The notes: a model not told the origin generated them from the letters alone. A stretch of 64,000 bases of DNA from Schistosoma mansoni (GCF_000237925.1 NC_031497.1:6746831-6810830), one strand, 5' to 3'. Positions 34,699 through 46,871 are shown, numbered from the stretch's first letter. A program made the numbers and translations.

Positions 34699-34929
34699 TC
34701 ATATAAACTTTAAATTACAAAATATGACACGTATTTTGAATGTAGACCATTGATACAATGTGCTTCAACAAAGAAAACGATTTACTAGATTACTCGTATC
34801 TCGGAGATGTATACTTACCACTCACATTTATAAATGCACAAACATATGAAACTTTTAAGGCAAGCTAATGGTACTTTATGATAATCTTTTACAAGAAGAA
34901 CTATCCTCAAATAAACGATATGACATTAT

Positions 34930-35046
34930 TTGAAGGGGTTCGAATCTCGCGAGATGGGATCGTGGATGCGCACTGTTGAGGAGTTCCACAATAGGACGAA
35001 ACGGCCGTCCAGGTTTTCCATAGTAGTCTAACTTCCATTGACTCAT
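34930..35046 (+). mobile_element. Sm-alpha-like SINE with pol III box B and damaged hammerhead
   Basis: GGTTCGAATCT fits the pol III box B. After it come TTGAGGAG (C3 changed to U), TTCCACAATAGGA, CGAAAC, GGCC and GTC at 34970-35009. The 3' strand of stem I is lost by a deletion of about 10 bp compared with 16063-16108. The ribozyme is very likely dead. Confidence 0.7.
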
Positions 35047-35077
35047 GATTTCAACTATATATGACATTAGTTTCATT

Positions 35078-35634
35078 CAATCTAGTTGACATTCCCCAAT
35101 AAATTCTCTTTCTATTCATACTGTCATTTTACTACTTAGTGTGGTAATTAAATAGACGTCTATGCTATAACCAAACGTTTTCATGAGATCACTAACTCGA
35201 GTCCATTTTTTTAATTGTTTGGACAAACATCATTATAACAAATCTTCGGAGAAAATCCTAAGCTGGTTCTCTACGTTTTGATCCTGACCGAGTGTCATAC
35301 CCTGTCCATGATATCGGGCGATAAAATAGGAAATTTGTAACAACCCTTTGTAACCAAAGAGACCAATTACGAGTTAAAATGCGTCATAGCTGTGTACCAT
35401 CTTTTGTTCTACTAATTATTCCCTTAAGACTTGCAATCGTTGTTTATAAATCGGTTAATTTTCGTCACAAAGCCAGTCAACCTCAATGAAGACCAACGTC
35501 TTCAATCGTTTCTGATGAGTCATAGGTAATTTTCTTATATCGTGAGCAATGTTTTTTGCAAAGATACTAAAACTTCCGTAAAATGACCTCTTGAGATTTC
35601 AATGAAGGGGATGACCAATTTATTGTTTAATGCA
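35078..35634 (+). repeat. 557-bp copy of MEIOB intron sequence
   Basis: Reads the same as 28921-29477 and is the reverse complement of 16683-17239. Homology starts and ends sharply (CAATCTAGTTGAC... to ...TTGTTTAATGCA). The right border TTATTGTTTAA has an inverted partner at 36935-36955 (TTAAACAATAAATTGGT), so the unit may be leader sequence of an LTR element. It lies just right of the SINE at 34930 and of the stranded CCDC146 exons. Confidence 0.9.
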
Positions 35635-36049
35635 TATTTTTATAGTTTCGTCGTAGATTATGAAAACCATACAGTCTTTTTTATTAGCGCAACTGCTATC
35701 AGTTGTTTTTTCATCGTTGTAATCATTTCCTTGCTTCCTTTTCTTTATCTTCATTCTACTGTTTTCAATTTTCTCTCTACATGCGTTTTACTCCTGCTCA
35801 TTGTTATGTTACTTATATCTGTCGACATAAGCAGCATATACCACACTTTTCCTCTCTCTAATAAGCCGTTCTCGCAGTCTCCTGGAAAGCCATGCCACTG
35901 TTTTCTTCGTTCCAGTTCAGTTCTCTCCCTCTTGATGCCATTGAATCTGTTTTGCAGCTGACTAGCGTTTACGCACTTTTGGTCATCGTCTTTTCATTTC
36001 GTGTAAACTACGCCATGTCTCTCAGTGACTTTGTACGATCCACACTAAT

Positions 36050-36790
36050 TACGACTCAGCTTCCCTGATCGTGGTTCCTCTGGCATGATGTATTTCCGTT
36101 TTCGACACTTTACCAGGTACCCCACTGCAAAAGGCTCCTACTTCCTTCTTTCTTGTTCCGCCTTCTTTGTGTCTGATAACTGTTTCGCTCCCACCTTCCT
36201 GATTGCACCCCTCCTTTCTCTTCCCAGCCTTGCTGACGTCCCCCACTATTGTTGTGTATAGGTCTTATTATGCATAGAAAGTCTCAGCTGTCTACCGCGC
36301 ATCAGCAGAAAAGGTAATTTTTTAGTAGTTCGTGTCCTCCTGATACCAAATTGCTCTGGAAGGACTTTAAACTCATCGCTTTTGTAGAAAGGACTCTGGT
36401 CGGTTAATGCTATCTTCGACATTTCGTGACCTGCCACAGAGTGACGAATCAATCCGTCATTCATTGTTCTTGCCTTCTTGCTTACAATAGGCACAGCATC
36501 CACCCAATTTGTAAGATGTTCGGTCATCACTAGCAGGTACTGTTTACTACTCGCTGTCTGTAGGAACGGCCTCGTTACATCTACCGACCGTAGATCACTA
36601 ACTGCGGTTACTGGGTAAGACCTTTAAGGAGGCTGTATTTATCGATGACTTCCCATTAGTTGGCACTGCATGCAAGTTGGAAGATATTGGGTCACGTTGT
36701 GTAGTGTGTGCCACTTATGTCGACAGACATATGTAGCATGTAACAACAATGACAATTGGAACGCTTGGCAACAGAAAGTTTGGAAGGTCA
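36050..36790 (-). pseudogene. Ty3/gypsy integrase fragment
   Basis: Minus strand: HTLHNVTQYLPTCMQCQ (CX2C end of the integrase zinc finger), DLRSVDVTRPFLQ (first catalytic Asp context), YLLVMTEHLTNWVDAVPI, FKVLPEQFGIRRTRTT, and in another frame the C-terminal GVPGKVSKTEIHHARGTTIR. Stops and shifts split it. A different gypsy lineage from the element at 39.7 kb. The 400 bp to the left may be more of the same element but are not readable. Confidence 0.75.
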
Positions 36791-39686
36791 AGTTGAAGAG
36801 AAGAGAAATTTAAATACAAAGTAATCGTAATAACAAGAATAAATGGACGATGAATTCTGCAAGAAACAATTGATTGGAGATGCGTGAATGAATTGCTTGA
36901 TATGTTGTTTAGAAAACATCCTTCATTTTTGTGTTAAACAATAAATTGGTTCTCCCCACATGAGTGTGCGTTCACTACAAGATAACAAAACAACGATATA
37001 TCTGAGTATTACAACACAAGGAACACCGATGTTTATTATAACGAGCCTCGGAAATAATGTACTCCGTTAACATTTTCGAATGATGTAATAATGCTGTGTT
37101 AACGTGAGGATACACTTAACACAAAAGATTTGCGTTTCTCGTGCCCTGTCTCTGTATAATACTATGTTATGTCTACGATGAAATAACAGAGCTATTCCTG
37201 ATTCACAGTATTTTAGACATTACAGAGTAGAAACGTCTTGTAAAATGAACTATAGCTGACATCAAGTCCGGAGATGTGCAAACGACTGACCATTACCCAA
37301 ATTCCTTCGAAAAAATAATTTTTGATTACTTCCACATTTTTCATATCTCAAAATTAGTGGGACCTGAAAGTGTTAGTTCGTTAAAGATAATACTTGGGGT
37401 ATCCTGAACCCAGGCTCCATGATTCATGGCTTCTTTCGGCAACATGTAGAGGTTATCCTAAATCTAGCGGTGCTTCTGTTTAATTTGAACGCATACCATC
37501 TCGTTTAATTGTCGAAAACATTAACACTGACCTATACGTCTGTGAACAGCTACTCAGGAACTTTAATAATATTATTCAATCAACACCGGTGACTAGTTTA
37601 ACACGAAGATAACCAACAAAGAGTGACAAGCCTAATATGAGTTTGAAACAAAGCAGTATTCAATAAACTTGGCTTCCGCGTTCTCTTGTTTACAGGATGT
37701 AAAACAGTACTTCTTTTCGGTGTACACAAATCAGCTTTCAATGCAGTTTCTAATTTCGTTAGCATGGTGGCGAGTTGATTCTATCTACAAGCAGAAAACC
37801 AAAACAAGACGGGAATGGATTAGATCATCGTAAGGTCGTTCGGAACCACTTGCTTACGAACCTCGAAATGCCTCCTTCACGAGGTTCCAGAATTATAATT
37901 ACTATAATAGATTTATTTATGTTGATCATTCATTAACCGAATTCACTACAGCCAGTCACAGTTGTTTAGCTGTTTAACTTAAGTATACTGATTGGAAGTT
38001 TGCTCAGTTCTTAATGACTTCTGAGGTCGTTACACTCTGAATCCATGGTTAAACTTTCGCACCTTCGTCTTGGGATTGTAAACACTAGACGAGCGTCCCG
38101 CTAGGCACTATATTTTGCAATATAAATGGAAGAATGTATAACGGTGACAATGTAGAACTGGTATGGAATATACGCTGATTCGAAGATTTATTCACCTAAG
38201 TAGTTAACGCTGGTTACTGTCGAATTCCATGATTTTAAAGAAGAAACTACCATATCAATAAGTCGGTCTTCTGATGTGGGGGTATCTTCACTTACCCTGT
38301 AAATTCAGACAGAAGAGATATTATTAAATGCCGTTCTGATAGGAGACGTCCCTCAGAAAACAACATAATAGAACCAGTCATTTAACTGATTGTAAACAAG
38401 TGTTCATAATGAGTTTAAAGCCCTGAGAGTTGTTAAATACTTTTCGACAATCTTTTGCTGCCTCTACAGTCCGAATAATGTTTCTCTGAAAAGTTGATCT
38501 GATCCTTTAGGGGATAAAAGAAGAAGTGATGGTCTGACTGCCGGGTTTCAGCTGGCTAGCCTAAGTGGTCAATGAATGGTGTGACTTCGTAGCAAGATTA
38601 TATTATTTAAACTGTTACAAAGTACCATTACAACCGCAGCATATATATGGACTATTAAACGGATTGCTTAAGTAGGCCTCTTAATAGTGATGTTCTTAGT
38701 TTAAAGCTTGTTACCTTAAAAATAATCCAAGTGTTTATGAAGATGCGGATGCAATAGAACGAATGGTTTGAAATATCCCATATAGTGTCCTACTGACAGT
38801 ATTATTATCTCGTGGATTTTTCTCTTCGTTTTATGCATCAACTCCTATCCAGGTTTTTTGTAAACTTATTTTTTTTATTTTTCATTCTTCTGCCTTTGTT
38901 AATTGACCCCGGTTATTTCCCACTCGATAGAATCTCATTGCTGCATAATGCCTGACCATCTGCTTTCACCACTTTTCTTAATGAATCTACCTTGCACCCA
39001 GCAAGACTCTCAAATGACACAAAAGTAGGTAATTTATATAAGACATTTTCACAGATCTGCTGCAGGCATGACTCGTTTACCGGATTGAGTCGTCCTTTCA
39101 GACAAGAACATACTCGGATTTTATTCGTTTGCAGTTTGGTGGTTATATGCTGGTATGAAGAATGGAGAAATATTGTAAAACAAGGTGAGCGATTTGTTGA
39201 TCCTGTTATTTATATAACTATAAACTTTTTATTAGACTGAATCGGTAATAGATCTGATGCCCCGTTTCAGCTGAATCATCTCCACTCCTCGTATGTCAAG
39301 CAATTAGACCACAGGTCAGTAATGGGATAGCCCTTTCCCACTCTGACTTGATCTTACTTAATCAGAAGTTAATCTCATGCAATACAAGTTTTAAGATCGC
39401 ACTAAAAAAACATAGACATCGAAGTGGTAAACTAGTTCAAGAATATCTTACCTTGTTCAATAAGTACGGATTAGTGGACAGACAAATCATAGCCATATTT
39501 CAAATACTGGGGAGATTAATACATCACTCAAGCTTATCTATTGAAACTCATGTATTGGTGACCATTCAGAAAGTTTAGGCTAGATAGTCAATGGAGAAGC
39601 GGCAACGTGCCATCAATCATGGACTTCATCATCACTAACAATTTCAGATGGACACTCCATCTGAGTTAATTAAACCGTAGTGATCT
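36791..39686. other. no gene recognised
   Basis: 2.9 kb of mixed sequence. An open run at 38992-39240 has no recognisable domain. TTTCAGCTG motifs with similar neighbours near 38545 and 39262 suggest worn repeats. Confidence 0.3.
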
Positions 39687-39949
39687 TGTAACAGCTCAGG
39701 TTGGTTGGTTAAGAGTTGACCCCAAACAACCAAGCATATGCTAAAACAGTATTGTTCAAGTATTCATTCACTTCCTTACCTTTTGTAAGCGTTATATTCC
39801 CTATTATCTTATATTGAATGTTGAGAGCCTTTGTTTGTCTGAACAGATAATCCCACGCTCCACTGGGACTGCGCGAAGATCGAAATAAGAGACCTATTCA
39901 CTACTTCTCTGGTTTCTTCTATCAATAGCACGAGGGTTACCTTAAGGCA
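39687..39949 (+). repeat. 5' LTR
   Basis: TGTAACAGCTCAGG...TTACCTTAAGGCA, 263 bp, with TG...CA ends. I see two differences from the 3' LTR (CTATTC/CCATTC and GTTTCTT/GTTCCTT). Confidence 0.95.
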
Positions 39950-39955
39950 CGTAAG

Positions 39956-39972
39956 TGGTGAGCCCGACGTGA
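39956..39972 (+). promoter_or_regulatory. primer binding site, tRNA-Trp type
   Basis: TGGTGAGCCCGACGTGA, six bases after the LTR, differs in one base from the complement of the tRNA-Trp 3' end (TGGTGACCCCGACGTGA). A tRNA-Trp primer is a known trait of the CsRn1 lineage. Confidence 0.8.
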
Positions 39973-40012
39973 TTACACAAAAGGCAAAGAAAGTCACATC
40001 AGCTCTCTTAAC

Positions 40013-40898
40013 TTGATTCAAACTCCTCCAGTAACAACAGCGAAATTCCAAGATATACTCGCGGAATTTCCAAACTTAACTAAACCAAACCCACAGCCTT
40101 CTAAAGACAAACTAAAAGTAAGTCACACTATCAAAACCGAAGGTGCATCGGTTTTTGCAAAACCCAGGAGACTAGCACCAGATAAGCTCAAAATCGCTAG
40201 GGCCGAGTTTGATTATATGCTACAACTGGGTATTATCCGTCCCTCTGATAGTCAATGGGCATCCCCTTTGCATATGGTCCCAAAGAAGAATGAAGGTGAC
40301 TGGCGACCGTGCGGGGATTACAGAGCCCTCAACCGTCAAACCGTACCAGATAGGTACCCAATACCGCATATCCAAGATTTCACAAACGGTTTACAGGGTA
40401 TGAACATATTCACTAAAATTGACTTAGTCAGGGCATATCACAATATCCCAGTGGCTGATGAAGATATCCCCAAGACAGCTATTACAACACCCTTTGGCTT
40501 ATTCGAGTTTGTACGCATGCCATTCGGCCTGAGAAATGCGGCACAGACATTTCAAAGATTCATAGACAATCTACTTCGAGATATGCCATTTGCGCAGGGG
40601 TATATAGACGACTTGTTAATTGCCAGCCCCGATTTGCAATCACACGAACAACATGTAAAAACAGTGTTAAAAAGACTGGATGAACATGGAATAAACATAC
40701 ATCAAAGTAAGTGTGTTTTCGGTGTTCAAACTTTAGAATTTCTCGGTCACACAATAAGCCCAGAAGGGATTAAACCGATCAAAAAAGGAAGTAGACACCA
40801 TTAAACAATACCCCATACCTAGTTCTCTAACACGACTGGGAAGTTTTCTAGGTCTAATTAACTTTTATCGCAGATTCATACCAGGTTGTGCACAATTA
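40013..40898 (+). pseudogene. pol: reverse transcriptase domain
   Basis: Contains [16 protein letters not shown] and the RT motifs [34 protein letters not shown] and YIDD (40601-40612). YIDD is less common than YLDD or YVDD. After an A6 run at 40781-40786 one extra base shifts the frame; the protein continues one frame over as [11 protein letters not shown] and GSFLGLINFYRRFIP. Confidence 0.9.
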
Positions 40899-41888
40899 AT
40901 GCAACCTTTGACAGATTCACTAAAAGGAAAACCAAAAGAATTCAAACTGTCTTCTGACGCTGTCGAAGCTATTAAACAGCTTAAAGATAAATTAGCTCAA
41001 GCAACTACGTTGATGTATCCGAATTCTCTTTCCCCACTTGCTTTGATGGTGGATGCTTCAGATAAAGCAGTAGGCAGTACCCTTAACCAACTGGTTAAAA
41101 ACGCCTGGAAACCAATTGCTTTCTTCTCAAAAAGACTCGCTCCAGCAGAGACAAGGTATTCTACCTTCGGGCGAGAACTTCTTGCAATCTACCTAACCAT
41201 TAAACACTTCCGACACATGTTAGAAGGCAGGGAATTTATAGTCTTTACGGATCACAAACCACTAACGAATGCACTAAAAGCGAGAGCTGATAAATACTCA
41301 CCTCGGGAAGTCCGACACCTTGACTATATATCACAGTTCACAAGCGATATCCGACATGTCAAAGGTCAGGACAATCAGGCGGCAGATGCTTTATCTAGGC
41401 TAGAAATAAACGTGCTACAGCAGTCTACAGTAAACTTCGAGACGTTGAGAAACGAACAAGAGCAGGATCTAGAATTACAAAACCTGCTTAAAACAAACAA
41501 TTCCAGTCTTAATTTAAAACAGTTCCCATCACCTGTCGATGGTATTCTAATCTACTGTGACACGACCAAGGCAATGCCGCGACCTTTCGTTCCCAAAAGT
41601 ATGCGAAAGTTGATATATAATAACTTTCATTCTTTGTCTCATCCTGGCGCAAAAGCTTCAACAAAACTAATCAATGCCAGATATATATGGCCGAATTTAC
41701 AGAAGGATGTACACAAATGGGTTAGAGAGTGTTCAGCGTGTCAACAATCAAAGATAAATCGTCACACAAATTCACCCATAGGTGTTTTCTCGCAACCAGA
41801 TGCACGTTTTGCCCATGTGCATATCGACTTGGTAGGTGCTTTACCACGTTCAAACGGTTTTAATTATCTTTTTACATGCAAAGATTGA
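40899..41888 (+). pseudogene. pol: RNase H and integrase N-terminal part
   Basis: RNase H: LMVDASDKAVGS, YSTFGRELLAIY, FTDHKPLTNAL, DNQAADALSR. Integrase zinc finger: HSLSHPGAKAS and CSACQQSK. First catalytic Asp: HVHIDLVGALPRS. Ends at a TGA (41886-41888) where relatives probably have CGA, so one transition explains the break. Confidence 0.9.
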
Positions 41889-42743
41889 TTTACCAGATTC
41901 CCTATAGCCATCCCGATAGCGGACATCACAGCGGAAACAGTAGCCAAAGTTTTCATGCAGAACTGGGTAACCATTTTTGGTACACCCATAACAATAACGA
42001 CGGATAGAGGAGCGCAATTCGAATCCGAACTATTTAATAACTTGGCTAAACTTCTAGGCTCCAATAGGATACGCTGCACTGCATATCATCCTCAGGCTAA
42101 TGGGATGGTAGAACGTTTTCACTGTCAGCTAAAAACCGCCCTTATATCTCACTCAAACCCCAATCAGTGGACAGAATTCCTACCGTTAGTTATGTTGGGA
42201 ATACGAACATCTGTCAAAACTGACGCACAGTGTTCAGCTGCGGAACTGGTTTTCGGAACAACTCTGAGACTACCAGGTGAATTTATTAACCCTAATACTA
42301 ACAGTCAAAAACTTAATTTAGAAAATTATGTAGATCAACTACGGGACCACATGTCTAAACTTAAGCCGATTAATACTCGTGAACAATCGCGCGCCGTATA
42401 TATACCTAAAGACCTAAGCAATTGCACGCACGTCTGAATAAGATGTGACAAAATAAAAGCACCACTCAGTCCTCCATTTGAAGGTCCTTTCAAAGTCGTC
42501 TCAAGAAAATTCAGATATTTCGTGATAGAAAAACATGGAAACATCGACACAGTAAGTATTGATAGGCTAAAGCCGGCTTATCTAGATCATGAATCACCAT
42601 ACGTGTTGTTAGATCGTTTAACTGACAAATCCATTACGGAGTCGAAATGTAAAGATGATAAATCTTTACAAATGACTAAAACGGTTCGCTGGGCACATCC
42701 GATTAGTCAGTCAAGGATGTTGACAGTTTCGGCTGCAGGATAA
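41889..42743 (+). pseudogene. pol: integrase catalytic core and C-terminus
   Basis: Same frame as the preceding part. It has ITTDRGAQFESELF (second Asp), AYHPQANGMVERFHCQLK (catalytic Glu), then a second TGA at 42435-42437 followed by PFEGPFKVVSRK and SIDRLKPAYL, the usual gypsy integrase C-terminal blocks. It ends at TAA 42741-42743. Confidence 0.9.
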
Positions 42744-44464
42744 ATCTAACCACGTAGCTAATCAGACCCTGCATCTACGTAAAAATAATTTTTTTTCCTC
42801 ATTCCGCCTCACATACAACTCCCCAGAACTTTTACCTTTGATATATAAGTGTTATGTTAAATATTTTTTTTAAATACTGGACACATAAGCTAGGTATTCC
42901 GAAACGATGGCTGAGGATTTTAATCAAACTCATACAACTAACACTGGCAAATACAACGAATTCAAAAAGCAACCCAGGCGAGTTTTATAATTTCTTTTTC
43001 TGGTTAATTAACTATGTTGGTTGTACTTCTTATATATCTGTATACATTTTTCACGTAGACTGGCTATACATATATACCATATGAACTAATTCTAAAAGTT
43101 TTCGGTCGAAGATATGTTTAGTAGCTTGGTACGATTAATACTACTATTAATAAGTTTTTTTTTAGACAAAACATTTTGGATTAAACCATGGTCAAGTACT
43201 TATTAAAGTTCTCATCATTTTTTTCTATAGTTTTATTATTAATACAAAGAACATGTACTGTTCCAATATGGCACTTTGACATATCAATCCGTCCTCTTGT
43301 TATCTTTCTCTCATATCTGGGCAACTTATGGCCAACAAACGTCGTATTGAAGGGGGTTTTGGTGAACAAAAACACAGGCCCCACGCACTCGAACCTCTGC
43401 CCTCCTGAATGCTGGACCGTGTGCCTAGCCATTAGACCACATCAAACCACGGGGGAATGACTGCAATTTTTCCTTTTATCGACTAATCATTCGTAATACT
43501 AATGAGTAATAAGACTTACACACTTCTGAGGTGCAAACCAATTCGTTAATTGGATTAATTGACGAAATATTGCTTCAATTTATCATGCACACCTAAATCA
43601 AACCAGAAAAGGGTATTTGACACAACTGTACTTGATCCGCATACTCCACACAATTTTTTTTGCTTCTTAATCGTATATTCGTTTCCGTTTTGTGGATTAC
43701 TCTGATGCACCCTTGGTTACGCACCTAGTTGTAAAAGGCGGTCATCACGGGCTCAAGGTCATGCATTTGATCGATTTTGTTAAAGAATCCAACTCCTAGC
43801 AAGTTCACCCTTTTACATATATGCATTACAAAAGAGTTTTTTTGTTGTTTTCATGGTTCTTCGTGCACAAGATATCTACACTATGTTTATTTCCTTCCAG
43901 AATACCAAACCGTTCTGGAGGCCAAGCACTTACATGAACCGAACAATTATCAATTGCATTTATGTATTTCCATTTTGTATCTTATTATTTTATGCAGGCA
44001 GTGGAGCAGTTCTTCAGGTTTGCTTGATTTTCACCATTACCTTTGAAGTAGACTCTTCTTTACTTTCTACTTGAGGGCGACTCAAGAGGCAGGTGAGTAA
44101 ACACCTGATAGCCGGTCTGAGCATGGAAAAATCGTACCTCACCAACATGGTGTTGGGTAGCTCGCTAGCGGCACTTCCTCAGATATTCTTATTCCACATT
44201 CTCACACTTTCTCTTGAAAGCACGCAGCAAACCGTCAGCGATAGTTGTAGAAAAGATCACATGCTACAAAATAAGATGACAAGCTAGTAAATGAAGAGAC
44301 ATCCATGGACTATCGTTGAAAGCGTTAGTCGTAACTGATTGTAAGTCAAATAGTGAGCGAGTTGAGAATTTCGCCTTGGGATGAGAAATAGAACTAAGGT
44401 GTTATCGATAGATAGGTTAATCGAACCGACGTTCCTACGGAAGTCGATTCTAGGGGGAAGCTAA
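42744..44464. other. non-coding 3' part of the LTR element
   Basis: No env-like frame. It contains the tRNA-like relic and ends with the polypurine tract CTAGGGGGAAG (44451-44461) before the 3' LTR. Part of it may be a later insertion. Confidence 0.5.
43385..43439 (-). repeat. tRNA-derived SINE or tRNA relic
   Basis: On the minus strand TGGTCTAATGG (43439-43429) fits pol III box A and GGTTCGAGTGC (43395-43385) fits box B at normal tRNA spacing. The head resembles tRNA-Glu or tRNA-Asp genes, but the T stem does not pair and there is no clean seven-base anticodon loop, so it is not a functional tRNA. It lies in the 1.7-kb stretch between integrase and 3' LTR, longer than usual for this lineage. 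Confidence 0.6.
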
Positions 44465-44727
44465 TGTAACAGCTCAGGTTGGTTGGTTAAGAGTTGACCC
44501 CAAACAACCAAGCATATGCTAAAACAGTATTGTTCAAGTATTCATTCACTTCCTTACCTTTTGTAAGCGTTATATTCCCTATTATCTTATATTGAATGTT
44601 GAGAGCCTTTGTTTGTCTGAACAGATAATCCCACGCTCCACTGGGACTGCGCGAAGATCGAAATAAGAGACCCATTCACTACTTCTCTGGTTCCTTCTAT
44701 CAATAGCACGAGGGTTACCTTAAGGCA
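44465..44727 (+). repeat. 3' LTR
   Basis: 263 bp, the same as the 5' LTR except for two substitutions seen (about 0.8 percent), so the insertion is young. Confidence 0.95.
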
Positions 44728-46871
44728 TGAAAATCTCCTTGTTGCACTATTAGAAGTCATTTGTAGCAAAGGACTTGGGCGACCTCAATACGAATGACAT
44801 TGAAAGAAGAAAGCTTATACGAAACTCCGTTAAACAACAAGCTTTAGCACGAAACTGAAACAGTGTACTTAATCTGCTATGAGTTCCTACAGAAGCCCTC
44901 TGTGGAATATTAATGCACAAATACAAATATAGATGGGTTACAAAAAGATATAGTGAATTTTATCTCTAAAGAAGACAAATGTACCTGTAAACTTAATCAT
45001 TTACATAATGCATCACAACCAACGGAAATTACGTGAAAATAATGTGGCATTCGAAAGTAATAACAGGTGTACAAAATTACGATTATATCAGGCGTGTAAC
45101 GTCGCAACAATAGTCTTCGATTCTGCAAACCTGATGTCTTGCAATAGCTCTGATTTTAGTTTTCCGTGTCACCTGTGGGTTTCGAAATGATTATTATAAA
45201 CCCCGTAGTAAGACCAAGGTTGACCTAGGTAGATCTAAAGTTGTGATATTTTTCTTCTTTCATCTACCTGTCTTCGTAGGCATCCTTTCTTGGACTGTTC
45301 TGCTAGTTTATGTGAATCGAAACCAGGATATCTGTCTTCATTTCTGGGTTTGATTGAACGCACCAGTTACCAAACCTAACGGTATCTATTCTTTCTTACT
45401 TACATACGCCTGTTACCCCTCGTGGAGGAGCATAGGCCGCTCAACCTATAAAGAGTGTTCTCTGGTTGTTAGAAGGTGCATCGGCCTCGTGACTTCCGAA
45501 AAATTTCGGCTTTCATCATTAGGCGTCATAATTATTCTCTCAACACCCAGGGCAGAATTTAAATGGTTTGAATTATTTTTTCTGGTAAGTGTCATTTTAG
45601 CGAGTTAATTTTTCTACGGGATGGGGTCGCTAACCTTATGCCCGAACCTCCTCCTTCACTTATGCTTGGGACCGGCAGTAACTCTAGAAGAGCCACAGGC
45701 GGAGTTCTATTCTTACTAACACTCGATAATCTCAACATTCAGTTTTGATGTCAGATTTATCAGTCATTTTTACAATGTAAGGCTAATAGTGGAGTCAGCT
45801 CAGTGAAATTTGTTTGGCCTAGTTAAATTGAGTTCATTCGGCCCCAAAATCTCAAATATTACTGAGCAATATTGGATTGTTGTCAGTGCAGGAGTAAATA
45901 TACGGCAAATCACCATTGAATTCATCATTAATTCAACGTAAACACTTTTATATATGGGTAATTGGATGTAAAAATTGCCCAAATATGTGGTTGTAAAAAA
46001 TGAGTATGCGAATGAATTATTGATTGATCCCCCTCGACAAATATTCATTGAGAGGTATACCGACTTTTATTGATAAGTTAACATTATTTGCTATTTGGGG
46101 ACTGCAGATCGAAATTGGTATTGTATCCGACTACGTTTTGGTTTCCAGTAGAATACCACCAACTGATATCACCATGGTTCTCAGTCATCCATTTTCAGGA
46201 TAACTTGGCAGGCAAAGAGATCTTAAAATTCAACTACCATTTTTTGGCTGCAACGAATGTACAGCAGGAAATTTAGCAGCCATCCATAACTAGAAATTCA
46301 GGTTATCACTTTAGGGGAATCTTACATGACTTCAAGTTTTGGAAACTGTTCATACGTCCTTTAAGAGAAAACATGATACATTACTGACAACTCGGAGTAC
46401 CACGTAATATTGATCTACTCAGATTTGTTTTTCTTCTTGACTTCTTTTAAGATACTTGAGTCCTTTTAAATGAAAAGAACATCGATCTAAATAGACGTTC
46501 AGGGAGCGAGGTTATTTTTTCATTCCCTTCACAACCATTTGAAAGTTTATAATAGGTCCTTTTAGCTACCTTGACGCTTTCCGAAGGCCGAAACATCCTG
46601 GCGGCTCTATGATTTGACATGTTGTAACGCACTCGGGACCAAGCTCAATCAGCGCTTAGTTTCAATTACCAGGTTGTCTTAATTTTAAATACGTTTTACT
46701 CCTAATTTTTATCAGCTGGTATTCTTGATAAACGTAAGTTCATCATTTTTGCACACAGTCATTCATTCACTTATACTTTGTTACTTTATTTCCAGATCCT
46801 CTTGCACACACTGCCCCTCCCACATCGTACCTTCAGGTTAAACACAAAGCCACTGAGGGTTAAACTTTATT
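44728..46871. other. 5' flank of the Aurora kinase gene
   Basis: No gene found. An RTE 3' scrap lies at 45394-45446. Near 46590 is a GC-richer stretch (CCGAAGGCCGAAACATCC) of unknown origin. A promoter must lie here but cannot be pinpointed. Confidence 0.4.
45394..45446 (-). mobile_element. RTE LINE 3' terminal scrap
   Basis: TTACTTACATACGCCTGTTA, then CCCCTCGTGGAGGAGCATAG and GCCGCTCAACC, the last bases of a TAAG-tailed LINE, antisense to the + strand. Confidence 0.75.

Larger units (their letters stand above)
39687..44727 (+). mobile_element. CsRn1-like Ty3/gypsy LTR retrotransposon, deleted and defective
   Basis: A 5.0-kb unit bounded by two 263-bp direct LTRs. A tRNA-Trp type primer site follows the 5' LTR and a purine tract precedes the 3' LTR. 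Pol reads RT, RNase H, integrase, but gag and protease are absent: reverse-transcriptase sequence starts 40 bp after the primer site. Pol has one frameshift and two nonsense codons. No matching 4-5 bp target duplication is visible (GATCT left, TGAAA right). It could move only with help from an intact relative. Confidence 0.9.

Noticed and set aside
35602-35961. 119-codon hydrophobic frame resembling a membrane protein
   Set aside because: It lies antisense to degraded retroelement sequence and starts inside the 557-bp repeat; no family similarity.
43355-43450. Functional tRNA gene
   Set aside because: Box A and B are present, but the T stem does not pair and the anticodon arm is irregular.
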